64,000 nt of DNA from Arthrobacter sp. Leaf137 (GCF_001423525.1 NZ_LMOI01000018.1:598773-662772); one strand, 5' to 3'. Positions 34,748-44,235 are shown, numbered from the stretch's first letter. Numbers and translations are program-made. The notes: generated by a model from the letters alone, not told the origin.

Positions 34748-36244
34748 ATGACAGATACAGCAACCACCCTGTTCATCAACGGATCGTGGGAGGCCGCCGC
34801 GTCCGGCGCCGTCCGTGAAATCCGCAACCCGGCCGACGGCGAACTGGTCGCCACAGTGTCCGAGGCAGGCCGGGAGGACGCGGAGCGCGCCATCACAGCC
34901 GCCCGTGCCGCCTTCGACTCCGGCGCCTGGTCCGGCGTCCCGGCACCGGAGCGCGGCGCATTCCTCCTCAGGGTCGCCGCCGGTCTGCGGGAGCACCGCG
35001 AGAAGTTTGCCCGTGCCGAGTCCCTGGACACCGGCAAGCGGATGGTGGAAAGCCGCATCGACATGGATGACATTGCCGCCTGCTTCGAATACTTCGGCAG
35101 GCTCGCCGGGCAGCAGGCGGGGCGCATTGTCGACGCCGGAGATCCCGCCGTCGTCAGCCGGATCGCCTACGAACCCGTGGGCGTCTGCGGCCTGATCACG
35201 CCATGGAATTACCCGCTCCTCCAGGCCGCCTGGAAGATCGCCCCCGCCCTGGCCGCCGGCTGCACCTTCGTCCTCAAGCCCTCCGAGCTGACCCCGTCCA
35301 CCAGTATCCTGGCCATGCAGCTGCTGCAGGACCTCGGCCTGCCCGACGGCGTGGCCAACCTGGTCACCGGGACCGGCCCCGAGGCGGGCGCACCCCTTTC
35401 GGAACACCCCGCCGTCGACCTCGTCTCCTTTACCGGCGGCCTGGAGACCGGCAAACGCATCGCCGCAGCCGCTGCCGGCACCGTGAAGAAGGTGGCGCTG
35501 GAGCTCGGCGGCAAGAACCCCAACGTGGTGTTCGCGGATGCTGACTTTGACGCCGCCGTCGACAACGCCCTCAACGGCGCGTTCGTCCATTCCGGGCAGG
35601 TCTGTTCGGCCGGCGCCCGGCTGATAGTGGAGGAATCCATCGCCGAACGTTTCGTGGACGAACTGGTCCGCCGCGCCCGGGGCATCCGGCTGGGCGGCCC
35701 CTTCGACGAGGACGCCGAATCCGGGCCGCTGATCTCCGGCGCCCACCGGGACAAGGTCAACGCGTACGTCCAACGCGGCGTCGAGGAAGGTGCACGGCTC
35801 CGGACCGGCGGCGCGGCACCGGATGGCGAAAAGTACGACGCCGGGTTCTACTACCAGCCGACAGTCTTGGACCGCGTCACCCGGGGGATGTCCGTGGTCA
35901 CCGACGAGGCGTTCGGCCCGGTGGTCACCGTGGAAACCTTCCGCACCGAGGACGAGGCCGTGGCCACCGCGAACGACACCATTTACGGGCTTGCCGGCGC
36001 GGTCTGGACCCAGGACGCCGGCAAGGCCCAGCGGGTGGCCGGCAGGCTCCGGCACGGCACCATCTGGATCAACGACTACCACCCCTACCTCCCCCAGGCC
36101 GAGTGGGGCGGCTTCGGCCAGTCCGGCGTCGGCCGCGAGCTGGGCCCCACCGGCCTGGCGGAGTACCAGGAAGCCAAGCACATCTACCAGAACACCAGCC
36201 CGCAGGTCACCGGCTGGTTCGCTGACCACAGCAAGGAGAACTAG
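34748..36244 (+). CDS. betB: Betaine aldehyde dehydrogenase
   Basis: NAD(P)+-dependent oxidation of betaine aldehyde to glycine betaine. The 498-residue protein has the full ALDH fold: ITPWNYPLLQAAWKIAPALA, NLVTGTGPEAGAPLSEHP, SFTGGLETGKRIAAAA for coenzyme, the general base in LELGGKNPNVVFADADFD, and the nucleophile Cys in FVHSGQVCSAGARL. AGGGAGA lies 7 nt before the ATG. The choline oxidase start codon follows its TAG directly with no gap. As choline oxidase can perform both oxidation steps, this enzyme likely removes the toxic aldehyde intermediate. Confidence 0.93.
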   Translation: MTDTATTLFINGSWEAAASGAVREIRNPADGELVATVSEAGREDAERAITAARAAFDSGAWSGVPAPERGAFLLRVAAGLREHREKFARAESLDTGKRMVESRIDMDDIAACFEYFGRLAGQQAGRIVDAGDPAVVSRIAYEPVGVCGLITPWNYPLLQAAWKIAPALAAGCTFVLKPSELTPSTSILAMQLLQDLGLPDGVANLVTGTGPEAGAPLSEHPAVDLVSFTGGLETGKRIAAAAAGTVKKVALELGGKNPNVVFADADFDAAVDNALNGAFVHSGQVCSAGARLIVEESIAERFVDELVRRARGIRLGGPFDEDAESGPLISGAHRDKVNAYVQRGVEEGARLRTGGAAPDGEKYDAGFYYQPTVLDRVTRGMSVVTDEAFGPVVTVETFRTEDEAVATANDTIYGLAGAVWTQDAGKAQRVAGRLRHGTIWINDYHPYLPQAEWGGFGQSGVGRELGPTGLAEYQEAKHIYQNTSPQVTGWFADHSKEN

Positions 36245-37894
36245 ATGCACTTCGACAACATCGACGACGCCACGCAGCGGGAATTCGACTACGTCGTCAT
36301 CGGCGGAGGGTCCGCCGGCGCCGCCGTGGCCGCCCGGCTGAGCGAGGACCCGGACGTCACCGTGGCCCTGGTGGAAGCAGGCCCGGACGACCGCAACCTG
36401 CCCGAAATCCTGCAGCTGGACCGGTGGATGGAACTGCTCGAATCCGGCTACGACTGGGACTACCCCATTGAGCCGCAGGAAAACGGCAACTCGTTCATGC
36501 GCCACGCCCGCGCCAGGGTGATGGGCGGCTGCTCCAGCCACAACTCCTGCATCGCCTTCTGGGCCCCGCGCGAAGACCTGGACGAGTGGGAGTCCAAGTA
36601 CGGAGCCTCCGGCTGGAACGCGGACGCCGCGTGGCCGCTGTACAAGCGGCTCGAAACCAACCAGGATGCCGGCCCGGACGCACCCCACCATGGGGACTCC
36701 GGCCCCGTGCACCTGATGAACGTGCCCCCGGCGGATCCTGCCGGCGTCGCGCTCCTGGACGCCTGTGAACAGACAGGCATCCCCCGCGCCAGGTTCAACA
36801 CCGGCACTACAGTGGTCAACGGCGCCAACTTCTTCCAGATCAACCGCAGGGCTGACGGAACCAGGTCCTCCAGCTCGGTGTCCTACATCCACCCCATCAT
36901 CGAGCGGGACAACTTCACCCTCCTGACCGGCCTCCGCGCCCGCCAACTGGTGTTCGATGCGGACAAGCGCTGCACGGGCGTCGACGTGGTGGACGGAGCG
37001 TTCGGCCGCACCCACCGGCTCTCCGCGCGCCACGAAATCATCCTGTCCACCGGCGCCATCGATTCGCCCAAGCTGCTCATGCTTTCGGGCATCGGCCCGG
37101 CCGAACACCTCGCCGCCCACGGCATCGAGGTCCTGGTGGACTCCCCCGGCGTGGGCGGGAACCTGCAGGACCACCCCGAAGGCGTGGTCCAGTTCGAGGC
37201 CAAACAGCCCATGGTGCAGGCCTCCACGCAGTGGTGGGAAATCGGCATCTTCACTTCCACGGAGGAGGGCCTGGACCGCCCCGACCTGATGATGCATTAC
37301 GGCTCCGTCCCGTTCGACATGAACACCCTGCGGCACGGCTACCCCACCACGGAAAACGGCTTCAGCCTCACCCCCAACGTCACCCACGCCCGCTCCCGCG
37401 GCACGGTCCGCCTGCGCAGCCGCGACTTCCGCGACAAGCCGATGGTGGATCCCCGCTACTTCACGGACCCGGACGGCCACGACATGCGCGTCATGGTGGC
37501 CGGCATCCGCAAGGCCCGCGAAATCGCCGCCCAGCCCGCCATGGCGGAATGGACCGGCCGCGAGCTCTCACCCGGCGCCGCGGCGCAGACGGACGAGGAA
37601 CTGCGGGACTACATCCGTAAGACCCACAACACCGTCTACCACCCGGTGGGCACCGTCCGGATGGGGGCGGACGACGACGGGATGTCACCGTTGGATGCCC
37701 GGTTGCGGGTCAAGGGGGTCACCGGGCTCCGGGTCGCCGATGCGTCCGTCATGCCCGAGCACGTCACGGTCAACCCAAACATCACGGTCATGATGATCGG
37801 CGAGCGCTGCGCCGACCTGGTCCGGGCAGACCTGGTCCGCGCCGGCAGCTCCGCGGCAACGGCAGAGGAGGAATTCGCCCCTTCCTTCGCCTGA
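36245..37894 (+). CDS. codA: Choline oxidase
   Basis: GMC-family flavoenzyme that oxidises choline to glycine betaine in two O2-dependent steps. From memory of Arthrobacter globiformis CodA, this 549-residue protein is near-identical in many stretches (WMELLESGYDWDYPIEPQEN, MMHYGSVPFDMNTLRHGYPT). The ADP-binding motif is VVIGGGSAGAAVAARLSEDP. His99, the covalent FAD attachment site, and Ser101 are both in place in GGCSSHNSC. The C-terminal catalytic His and Asn motifs are NTVYHPVGTVRMG and EHVTVNPNITV. Its ATG immediately follows the betB stop, so the two are coupled. Confidence 0.96.
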   Translation: MHFDNIDDATQREFDYVVIGGGSAGAAVAARLSEDPDVTVALVEAGPDDRNLPEILQLDRWMELLESGYDWDYPIEPQENGNSFMRHARARVMGGCSSHNSCIAFWAPREDLDEWESKYGASGWNADAAWPLYKRLETNQDAGPDAPHHGDSGPVHLMNVPPADPAGVALLDACEQTGIPRARFNTGTTVVNGANFFQINRRADGTRSSSSVSYIHPIIERDNFTLLTGLRARQLVFDADKRCTGVDVVDGAFGRTHRLSARHEIILSTGAIDSPKLLMLSGIGPAEHLAAHGIEVLVDSPGVGGNLQDHPEGVVQFEAKQPMVQASTQWWEIGIFTSTEEGLDRPDLMMHYGSVPFDMNTLRHGYPTTENGFSLTPNVTHARSRGTVRLRSRDFRDKPMVDPRYFTDPDGHDMRVMVAGIRKAREIAAQPAMAEWTGRELSPGAAAQTDEELRDYIRKTHNTVYHPVGTVRMGADDDGMSPLDARLRVKGVTGLRVADASVMPEHVTVNPNITVMMIGERCADLVRADLVRAGSSAATAEEEFAPSFA

Positions 37895-38015
37895 CGGGCA
37901 CGGCTCCGCGGCAACGGGCTTAATATGGCCACGCCGCGTGCACGCCGTCCTTTCGACTCAGCCGCGCCCCAGGGCGGTTCGATCCCATCGTGCTTTTCTG
38001 ATTTAGGAGTCCACA

Positions 38016-39632
38016 GTGGAACCCAGCAAGAGTATTGATTCAAGCGGCATGGACGAATTTGGCTACACCCAGACCCTGGACCGCAGCATCGGCAAGTTCG
38101 CCAGCTTCGCTGCAGGCGTCAGCTACATTTCCATCCTCACCGGCGTTTTCCAGCTGTTCTATTTCGGTTTCTCCATGGCCGGCCCCGCGTACGCGTGGTC
38201 CTGGCCCATCGTGTTCGTGGGCCAGCTGATGGTGGCTCTCTGTTTCGCCGAGCTTGCCGGCCGCTACCCGGTGGCCGGTTCGGTCTACAACTGGGCCAAA
38301 CGGCTGGCGTCCGGGACGTCGTCCTGGCTGGCCGGCTGGCTGCTGCTGCTGTCCTCCATCATGGCGCTGGGATCGGTGGCACTGGCACTGCAGATCACGC
38401 TGCCGCAGCTCTGGTCCGGCTTCCAGTTTGTTGGAGACGGTACGGGCCCGTTCGATTTCGCCATGAACGGCGTAGTGCTGGCCACCATCATGATCACCAT
38501 CTCCACCCTGATCAACGCCTTCGGCGTGAAGCTGATGACGCGGATCAACAGCATCGGCGTCTTCGTGGAGCTGGTGGCTGCGGTGCTGCTGATCCTCGCC
38601 CTCGGCTGGCATGTGGTGCGCGGGCCGGAGGTCTTCTTCGATACCGCGGGCTTCGGCGAAGGTCACGACCTAGGTTTCTTCGGCGTCTTCCTGATCGGGG
38701 CCATGGCCTCCGGCTACGTCATGTACGGCTTCGATACGGCAAGCTCGCTGGGTGAGGAGACCAAGGACCCCAAGAAGACGGCGCCCAAGGCCATCCTCCG
38801 CGCCGTCACGGCGTCGTTCCTCCTGGGCGGGCTCATCCTGCTGTTCGGCATCCTGGCCGCACCGGACCTCACCGACCCCAAGGTGGGATCGGCCGACGGC
38901 GGCTTGCAGTACATCGTGCTCAGCGTCCTGGGCGGCCCGTTCGGCAAGGCGTTCCTGGCCTGCATCGTCGTGGCGGTGGTGGTGTGCACCCTGGCCGTCC
39001 ACGCCGCTGCGATCCGGATGATGTTCGCCATGGCCCGGGACAACAACCTGCCGTTCAGCCGGCAGCTCAGCAAAGTGGACCCGGTCCGCCGTACCCCCAC
39101 CGTGGCTGCCATTGTCATCGGAATCCTGGCGGTACTCCCGTTGCTGATCAACGTGATGCAGCCGGCCATCTTCACCATCCTCTCCAGCATCAGCATCGTG
39201 CTGATCTATCTGTCCTACCTGCTGGTAACGGTGCCCCTGCTGCGAAAGCGGCTCCTGAAGAAGTGGCCACTGGCCGATGCCGACGGTGCCGAGCCAGGGT
39301 TTTGCATGGGCAAGTGGGGGCTGCCCGTGAACATCCTCGCGGTCCTGTGGGGTGGCGCCATGACCGTGAACCTGATCTGGCCGCGGCCGGAGATCTACAA
39401 CTCGGTGCCGCCCTTCGAGTGGTACCTGCAGTGGGGCGGCGTGATCTTCGTGGCTGCCGTGACCGGCGGCGGGGCCCTGCTGTACCTGCTGAAGATCAGG
39501 CACCAGACGGGCGTGCTGGCCGAGCACGCCACCGCAGTGGCGGCCCACCCGTCCGCAGGCCCGGCTCCGGACGCTGTTCCTGCTGGCGCTGTTCCCGCTG
39601 AGGAGGGAGCCCTGGCGGTCAAGGTGCCCTAG
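38016..39632 (+). CDS. APC superfamily amino acid/amine permease in the choline cluster
   Basis: A 538-residue membrane transporter of the amino acid-polyamine-organocation superfamily with about 12 helices. FGYTQTLDRSIGKFASFAAG precedes helix 1. CFAELAGRYPVAGSVYNWAK is the conserved APC loop, and YGFDTASSLGEETKDPKKTA is the cytoplasmic signature. An Ala/Pro-rich C-terminal tail follows residue 500. The GTG start lies 121 bp after codA on the same strand, before a strong terminator. Context suggests uptake of choline or a related quaternary amine, but the family also carries ordinary amino acids. Confidence 0.83.
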   Translation: MEPSKSIDSSGMDEFGYTQTLDRSIGKFASFAAGVSYISILTGVFQLFYFGFSMAGPAYAWSWPIVFVGQLMVALCFAELAGRYPVAGSVYNWAKRLASGTSSWLAGWLLLLSSIMALGSVALALQITLPQLWSGFQFVGDGTGPFDFAMNGVVLATIMITISTLINAFGVKLMTRINSIGVFVELVAAVLLILALGWHVVRGPEVFFDTAGFGEGHDLGFFGVFLIGAMASGYVMYGFDTASSLGEETKDPKKTAPKAILRAVTASFLLGGLILLFGILAAPDLTDPKVGSADGGLQYIVLSVLGGPFGKAFLACIVVAVVVCTLAVHAAAIRMMFAMARDNNLPFSRQLSKVDPVRRTPTVAAIVIGILAVLPLLINVMQPAIFTILSSISIVLIYLSYLLVTVPLLRKRLLKKWPLADADGAEPGFCMGKWGLPVNILAVLWGGAMTVNLIWPRPEIYNSVPPFEWYLQWGGVIFVAAVTGGGALLYLLKIRHQTGVLAEHATAVAAHPSAGPAPDAVPAGAVPAEEGALAVKVP

Positions 39633-39663
39633 GCGACGCCACCGCTGCCTGCACAACGCACAG

Positions 39664-39708
39664 GGAAGGGCCGACGACGGCACTCGCCGGGCCGTCGTCG
39701 GCCCTTCC
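39664..39708 (+). terminator. Strong hairpin terminator after the betB-codA-permease operon
   Basis: A perfect 18-bp GC-rich stem, 39664-39681 with 39691-39708, and a 9-nt loop, located 31 bp after the permease stop. No U-run follows directly. It separates the choline operon from the betaine demethylase operon. Confidence 0.75.
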
Positions 39709-40097
39709 GCGCTGCCCGCCTGCAGGAAAGATTTCGATCCTTTTTTGACGGCGCCGCAGCGCGCCCAATGGGGCCAATCAGCCGCCCTGCCGCGGCGCCC
39801 TGCCTTACTCCGATGTCAAGACATTTCTGTGGCCGCGGCCACGCGTTTGTAACTACTTGACAGTCAGCGTGGCATACGTCACGCTGTTGCACATCATGAT
39901 TGTTGTTGCGTAAGACGCATGCGAAAGGGCCCGGACATGGAGACGCTTGCCAAAAGCTCGATCCGCACGCCAGGTCATCTTCCGCGTCGATCCTCCCCCA
40001 CCTCGTAACGACGACATTCCGACACCGCGGGTTGCCTCCACCAACTCCGAAGTCTCCCCACCAACCGCATACTTACCCAGCCTCCCGGGAGGAAAAA
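39709..40097 (+). promoter_or_regulatory. gbcAB upstream region with promoter and operator-like dyad
   Basis: No gene is seen in this stretch. TTGACA at 39857-39862 is a consensus -35 box. Directly after it, CAGCGTG-N8-CACGCTG (39865-39871/39880-39886) is a perfect 7-bp dyad covering the spacer and -10 position, as expected of a repressor or a replaced -10. A 14-bp palindrome GTGGCCGCGGCCAC lies at 39829-39842, just upstream. The remaining 200 nt before the ATG form an untranslated leader; an in-frame ORF extension there lacks family similarity. Confidence 0.55.
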
Positions 40098-41402
40098 ATG
40101 ACTGCTCCAGTGAACGTGCCCCTCAATTCACGCGGAAAACTTGCTTCATCCCTGCCTGCAGAGCAGCAGGCAGAGATCGCTGCACTGTTCGAGTTCCGGC
40201 GCACGGGCTACTCCCTCGACGCCCCCTTCTACACTGACCCGACGATCTTCAAGATCGATATGGAGGCCATCTTCGGCCAGCACTGGATCTTTGCCGGCAG
40301 CGTTGCCGAGCTGCCCGAGCCAGGCGACTACATCACGGTCGACTACGGCCCCTACTCCCTGATCGTGCTCCGCAATGACGACGGCGGCGTCAATGTCCTG
40401 CACAACGTCTGCCGCCACCGCGGTGCCCGCGTCCTGACCGAAAATGCCGGTTCTACCGGAAACCTCGTCTGCGGCTACCACTCCTGGACCTATTCCCCTG
40501 AGGGCAACCTGATCCACGCCTCCGCTCCCGGCGAAGCCAAGTTCGACAAGAACTGCTTCGCCCTCAAGCGGGCCCATAGCCGCGAGGTTGCCGGACTCAT
40601 CTTCGTCTGCATCGCTGACGAACCGCCCACAGACTTCGATGAGACCTCGAAGATCTTCGAGCCCTACCTGGCGCCGCACGACCTGTCCAAGACGAAGATT
40701 GCCTACCAGCAGAACATCATCGAAGAGGGCAACTGGAAGCTCGTCATGGAGAACAACCGTGAGTGCTACCACTGCGACGGGCACCCGGAACTCGCCTGCT
40801 CCCTCTTCCCCACCTGGGGCCTGACGGAAGGCCTGATCCCCACCCACCTCGAGGAGGTCTGGGACCGCAACAAGGAAGCACAGTCCTCGCTCGAGGAGCG
40901 GTGCCGCCGCTACGGCCTCCCCTACGAGGTTGTCGAGGAACTGGACACCCGCATCGCGGGCATCCGAATCTCCCGGGAATCCCTTGACGGAGAAGGCGAA
41001 TCCTTCTCGGCCGACGGGCGCAGGCTGTCCAAGAAGCTGCTCGGCGACTTGCGGGACTTCCGCCTGGGCCGCTGCTCCATGCACCTGCAGCCGAACAGCT
41101 GGTTCCACTTTCAGAGCGACCATGTCATCACCTTCGGCGTCTTCCCGATTAACGAACACCAGACCCTTGTCCGCACCACCTGGCTGGTAGCTGACGACGC
41201 CGTGGAAGGCGTCGACTACGACCGTGAGAAGCTGACCTACACCTGGGAGCAGACCAACATCCAGGACAAGGCATTCGTGGAACTCTGCCAGCAGGGTGCA
41301 GCCAGCCCCGCCTACGAGCCCGGCCCGTACATGAAGAGCGAATACCAGGTGGAGGCCTTCATCAACTGGTACGTGCAGCGGGTGCAGGAGCACTTGGCAT
41401 GA
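40098..41402 (+). CDS. gbcA: Glycine betaine demethylase, Rieske oxygenase subunit
   Basis: Terminal oxygenase that removes one methyl of glycine betaine as formaldehyde, giving dimethylglycine. The 434-residue protein has a Rieske [2Fe-2S] motif C-x-H...C-x2-H (VCRHRGARVLTE, GNLVCGYHSWTYSPEGNL) near residues 108-133. The mononuclear iron site is ENNRECYHCDGHPELA. GGGAGG lies 7 nt before the ATG at 40098. The reductase gene overlaps by 4 nt (ATGA). The choline oxidase upstream and formaldehyde dehydrogenase downstream support glycine betaine as substrate; proline betaine (stachydrine) is the main alternative for this family. Confidence 0.87.
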   Translation: MTAPVNVPLNSRGKLASSLPAEQQAEIAALFEFRRTGYSLDAPFYTDPTIFKIDMEAIFGQHWIFAGSVAELPEPGDYITVDYGPYSLIVLRNDDGGVNVLHNVCRHRGARVLTENAGSTGNLVCGYHSWTYSPEGNLIHASAPGEAKFDKNCFALKRAHSREVAGLIFVCIADEPPTDFDETSKIFEPYLAPHDLSKTKIAYQQNIIEEGNWKLVMENNRECYHCDGHPELACSLFPTWGLTEGLIPTHLEEVWDRNKEAQSSLEERCRRYGLPYEVVEELDTRIAGIRISRESLDGEGESFSADGRRLSKKLLGDLRDFRLGRCSMHLQPNSWFHFQSDHVITFGVFPINEHQTLVRTTWLVADDAVEGVDYDREKLTYTWEQTNIQDKAFVELCQQGAASPAYEPGPYMKSEYQVEAFINWYVQRVQEHLA

Positions 41403-42802
41403 TTGAGCTCCTCACTGAGACGGCGGCAACCCAGGAGCCGCAGCGCATCCGCGGCCTAGAGATGCCGTGGAACAGGGTGATGGGCAGCACCGAGGGACCC
41501 GCCGGCGCCGCGCGTGCCCTGGGGCCCTGGCACCCGCAGGAGTTCATGGCTGAATGCGTTGAGACCGTCCCCGAAGCGGGCGGCATGATGACGTTCGTGT
41601 TCCGCCGCTGCGACGGGGCTCCCCTGGCGTTCCGTGCGGGCCAGTACGTGAATATTGCCTTCCCGGTGAACGGCGAAGACCAGGAGCCGGTGGACCGCAG
41701 CTACTCGCTGTCCAGCTCGCCCACGGAACCCTGGACCTTCAGCGTTACCGTCAAGCGCGACGCCGGCGGGCTGGTTTCACCGTGGGTGCACGACAACGTC
41801 AGGCCCGGCACGGTCCTGGACATGCTGGGCCCCGTGGGGGCATTCCACCTGCCTGATGCGGACCGGCGCGCACGGTACCTCTTCCTCGCCGCCGGCGCGG
41901 GCATCACCCCCGTCATGTCGATGCTGCGGACCATCCATGACCTGCCCGGGACCGCTGACGTGGTGGTCCTCTACCACGGTGCGGAAGCCGGAGGTTTTGC
42001 GTTCCACAAGGAGCTGGCCTACATCGCCTCAGTGGACTCGCGCGTCAAGGTCTTCTACGCGCTGGGCGACCGCGGCAGGCCCGAGGAGTGGGAAGGCTTC
42101 AAGGGACGGTTGTCCGCCGCGATGATTGACGAGGTGGCCCCCGACGCCAACGGCCGGCAGGTGTACGCCTGCGGGCCGGAGGGCTACCTGAACACCGCTA
42201 CGGAGCTGCTCAAGAAGGTGGGGGTCGACGACACCTCCATCTACATGGAGTTCTTCTCGGGCGACCGGCAGACCCTCCTGGAATACCAGGCAGAGCTCGC
42301 GCATGCAGCGGACATTGCCGAGGAAATCGCGGAGGAAATCGCCGACTCCGCCGAGGGCTACTACGAAAGCCAGCCCGCCGCGTTCGGTATGTACGAGCCC
42401 GGCTACGACGAGGATGGAACGCTGCAGGCTTCCGGGCTGCCGCTGGAAGCGGTGGACCCGGACGCTCCGGCCTCCACGGAAGCCGCCGCGCCGGAGGCCG
42501 CCACCCCGGATGCGTCCAGCTTCGACACCGTGGGAACCGGCAGCCTGACCCTGTCCTTCCTGCGCACCGGAATCAACGTTCGGATCGACCCTGAGGAGCA
42601 CATCCTCGAGGTGGCGCAACGTGCCGGTGTCCGGATCGGTGCGAACTGCAAGGAGGGCATGTGCGGCTCCTGCAAGGTGGTCAAGCTGTCCGGGGACATC
42701 GACATGAACCACCAGGGCGGGATCCGCAAAAGGGAAATCGATGCCGGCAAGTTCCTGCCCTGCTGCTCCACCGCACGCACCGACATGGTGATCGACGCCT
42801 AG
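41399..42802 (+). CDS. gbcB: Glycine betaine demethylase, flavin/ferredoxin reductase subunit
   Basis: Passes electrons from NAD(P)H to the GbcA Rieske centre. The 467-residue protein has an FAD domain (RAGQYVNIAFPV, then DRSYSLSSSPTEPW), an NAD(P) domain (YLFLAAGAGITPVMSMLR; QVYACGPEGYLNTATELL) and an Ala/Pro/Glu-rich linker of about 90 residues. The C-terminal plant-type [2Fe-2S] ferredoxin domain carries GANCKEGMCGSCKVVKLSG and a final Cys in KFLPCCSTAR. Its ATG overlaps the gbcA stop by 4 nt. The linker is longer than usual, but no key residue is missing. Confidence 0.88.
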   Translation: MIELLTETAATQEPQRIRGLEMPWNRVMGSTEGPAGAARALGPWHPQEFMAECVETVPEAGGMMTFVFRRCDGAPLAFRAGQYVNIAFPVNGEDQEPVDRSYSLSSSPTEPWTFSVTVKRDAGGLVSPWVHDNVRPGTVLDMLGPVGAFHLPDADRRARYLFLAAGAGITPVMSMLRTIHDLPGTADVVVLYHGAEAGGFAFHKELAYIASVDSRVKVFYALGDRGRPEEWEGFKGRLSAAMIDEVAPDANGRQVYACGPEGYLNTATELLKKVGVDDTSIYMEFFSGDRQTLLEYQAELAHAADIAEEIAEEIADSAEGYYESQPAAFGMYEPGYDEDGTLQASGLPLEAVDPDAPASTEAAAPEAATPDASSFDTVGTGSLTLSFLRTGINVRIDPEEHILEVAQRAGVRIGANCKEGMCGSCKVVKLSGDIDMNHQGGIRKREIDAGKFLPCCSTARTDMVIDA

Positions 42803-42865
42803 CCGCCCCGTAAACGGCGGGTGCCGCCCACCCCGAAGATTCACCGCAAGTGAAAAGTAAAACCA

Positions 42866-42904
42866 CACGGAAGGTCTGATGCACCCAGCGTCGGGCCTTC
42901 CGTG
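42866..42904 (+). other. Intercistronic hairpin between gbcB and fdhA
   Basis: CACGGAAGG (42866-42874) pairs perfectly with CCTTCCGTG (42896-42904) across a 21-nt loop that can pair further internally. No U-run follows. It may attenuate or stabilise the transcript between the demethylase and formaldehyde dehydrogenase genes. Confidence 0.5.
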
Positions 42905-42936
42905 GCAATCAAATGCCAACCATAGGAGCCATGCCC

Positions 42937-44148
42937 ATGTCAGGTAACAAAGCCGTTGCGTACAAGGAGCCCGGGGTCGTCGAAATCATCGACACCCCGT
43001 ACCCCACCTTTGAACTGCAGGCCGGCCCCGGCGTCAATCCCGTCAATGTTGGCCGGAAGGTCCCGCACGGTGTCATCCTGCGCACCGTAAGCACCAACAT
43101 CTGCGGTTCTGACCAGCACATGGTCCGCGGCCGCACCACCGCCCCGGCCGGTCTCGTCCTGGGGCACGAGATCACCGGCGAAGTCATTGAGGCCGGCCCG
43201 GACGTCGAGTTCATCAAGGTGGGGGACATCGTCTCTGTCCCCTTCAACATCTCCTGTGGCCGCTGCCGGAACTGCAAGGAACGCAAGACCGGAATCTGCC
43301 TGAACGTTAACCCGGACCGCCCGGGGTCCGCCTACGGTTACGTGGACATGGGCGGGTGGGTTGGCGGCCAGGCCGAATACGTCCTGGTCCCCTACGCCGA
43401 CTGGAATCTCCTGCGCTTCCCGGACCGCGACCAGGCCCTCGAGAAGATCATGGACCTGACCATGCTCTCGGACATCCTGCCCACCGGTTTCCATGGAGCC
43501 GTCACGGCGGGTGTCGGAGTAGGGTCCACCGTCTACGTTGCCGGAGCAGGACCCGTGGGCCTTGCCGCAGCCGCCAGCGCCCAGCTGCTGGGTGCGGCGG
43601 TGGTCATCGTCGGAGACCTCAACGAGGACCGGCTGGCCCAGGCCCGGTCCTTTGGCTGCGAAACCGTCAACGTGGCCAACGGCGACCCCGCCGACCAGAT
43701 CGAGGAGATCCTCGGCGTCCGTGAGGTGGACTCAGGAATCGACGCCGTGGGTTTTGAAGCCCGCGGGCACGGCCACGGCGCCCAGGAGGCACCGGCCACA
43801 GTGCTCAACTCGCTGATGGACATCACCACCGCCGGCGGATCCGTGGGTATTCCCGGCCTCTACGTCACCGGCGACCCGGGCGCCGCGGATGAGGCAGCCC
43901 AGAAGGGCAGCCTGTCCCTGTCACTTGGCACGGGCTGGGCCAAGTCCCTCTCCTTCGCCACCGGCCAGTGCCCGGTCATGAAGTACAACAGGCAGCTGAT
44001 GATGGCGATCCTGCACGACAGGATCCACATCGCCAAGGCCGTCAACGCCACGGCCATCCCGCTCGAAGACGCCCCCAGGGGTTACGCGGAGTTCGACGCC
44101 GGAGCGGCCACCAAGTACGTCCTGAACCCGAACGGCTACCTCAACTAA
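42937..44148 (+). CDS. fdhA: Formaldehyde dehydrogenase, glutathione-independent
   Basis: Zinc-dependent NAD+ enzyme of the medium-chain dehydrogenase family that oxidises formaldehyde to formate without glutathione. The 403-residue protein matches Pseudomonas FdhA from memory: STNICGSDQHMVRGRTTAPA with a zinc ligand Cys and the D-Q-H segment, GLVLGHEITGEVIEAG, a structural-zinc cluster CGRCRNCKERKTGIC, and TVYVAGAGPVGLAAAASAQL for NAD. The ATG at 42937 (MSGNKAVAY) is chosen because AGGAG is 8 nt upstream. Its role here is removal of formaldehyde released by GbcAB. Confidence 0.93.
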   Translation: MSGNKAVAYKEPGVVEIIDTPYPTFELQAGPGVNPVNVGRKVPHGVILRTVSTNICGSDQHMVRGRTTAPAGLVLGHEITGEVIEAGPDVEFIKVGDIVSVPFNISCGRCRNCKERKTGICLNVNPDRPGSAYGYVDMGGWVGGQAEYVLVPYADWNLLRFPDRDQALEKIMDLTMLSDILPTGFHGAVTAGVGVGSTVYVAGAGPVGLAAAASAQLLGAAVVIVGDLNEDRLAQARSFGCETVNVANGDPADQIEEILGVREVDSGIDAVGFEARGHGHGAQEAPATVLNSLMDITTAGGSVGIPGLYVTGDPGAADEAAQKGSLSLSLGTGWAKSLSFATGQCPVMKYNRQLMMAILHDRIHIAKAVNATAIPLEDAPRGYAEFDAGAATKYVLNPNGYLN

Positions 44149-44188
44149 AGCCGCAGGCGAGGCGGGGTCTCCCCAGAGGCTGTTTCGA

Positions 44189-44235
44189 GCGGGCCGCTGC
44201 ACCACCCAGGCCATATGGGTAGCGCAGCGGCCCGC
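44189..44235. terminator. Hairpin terminator between fdhA and the LLM operon
   Basis: GCGGGCCGCTGC (44189-44200) pairs perfectly with GCAGCGGCCCGC (44224-44235), and an inner ACCCA/TGGGT stem extends it. No strong U-run follows. It sits between the convergent fdhA and LLM monooxygenase genes, so it can serve both. The remaining 150 bp up to 44387 show nothing further. Confidence 0.7.

Noticed and set aside
34736..37480. 914-codon minus-strand ORF
   Set aside because: Antisense to betB and codA, which both have all expected catalytic residues; the ORF has shadow composition.
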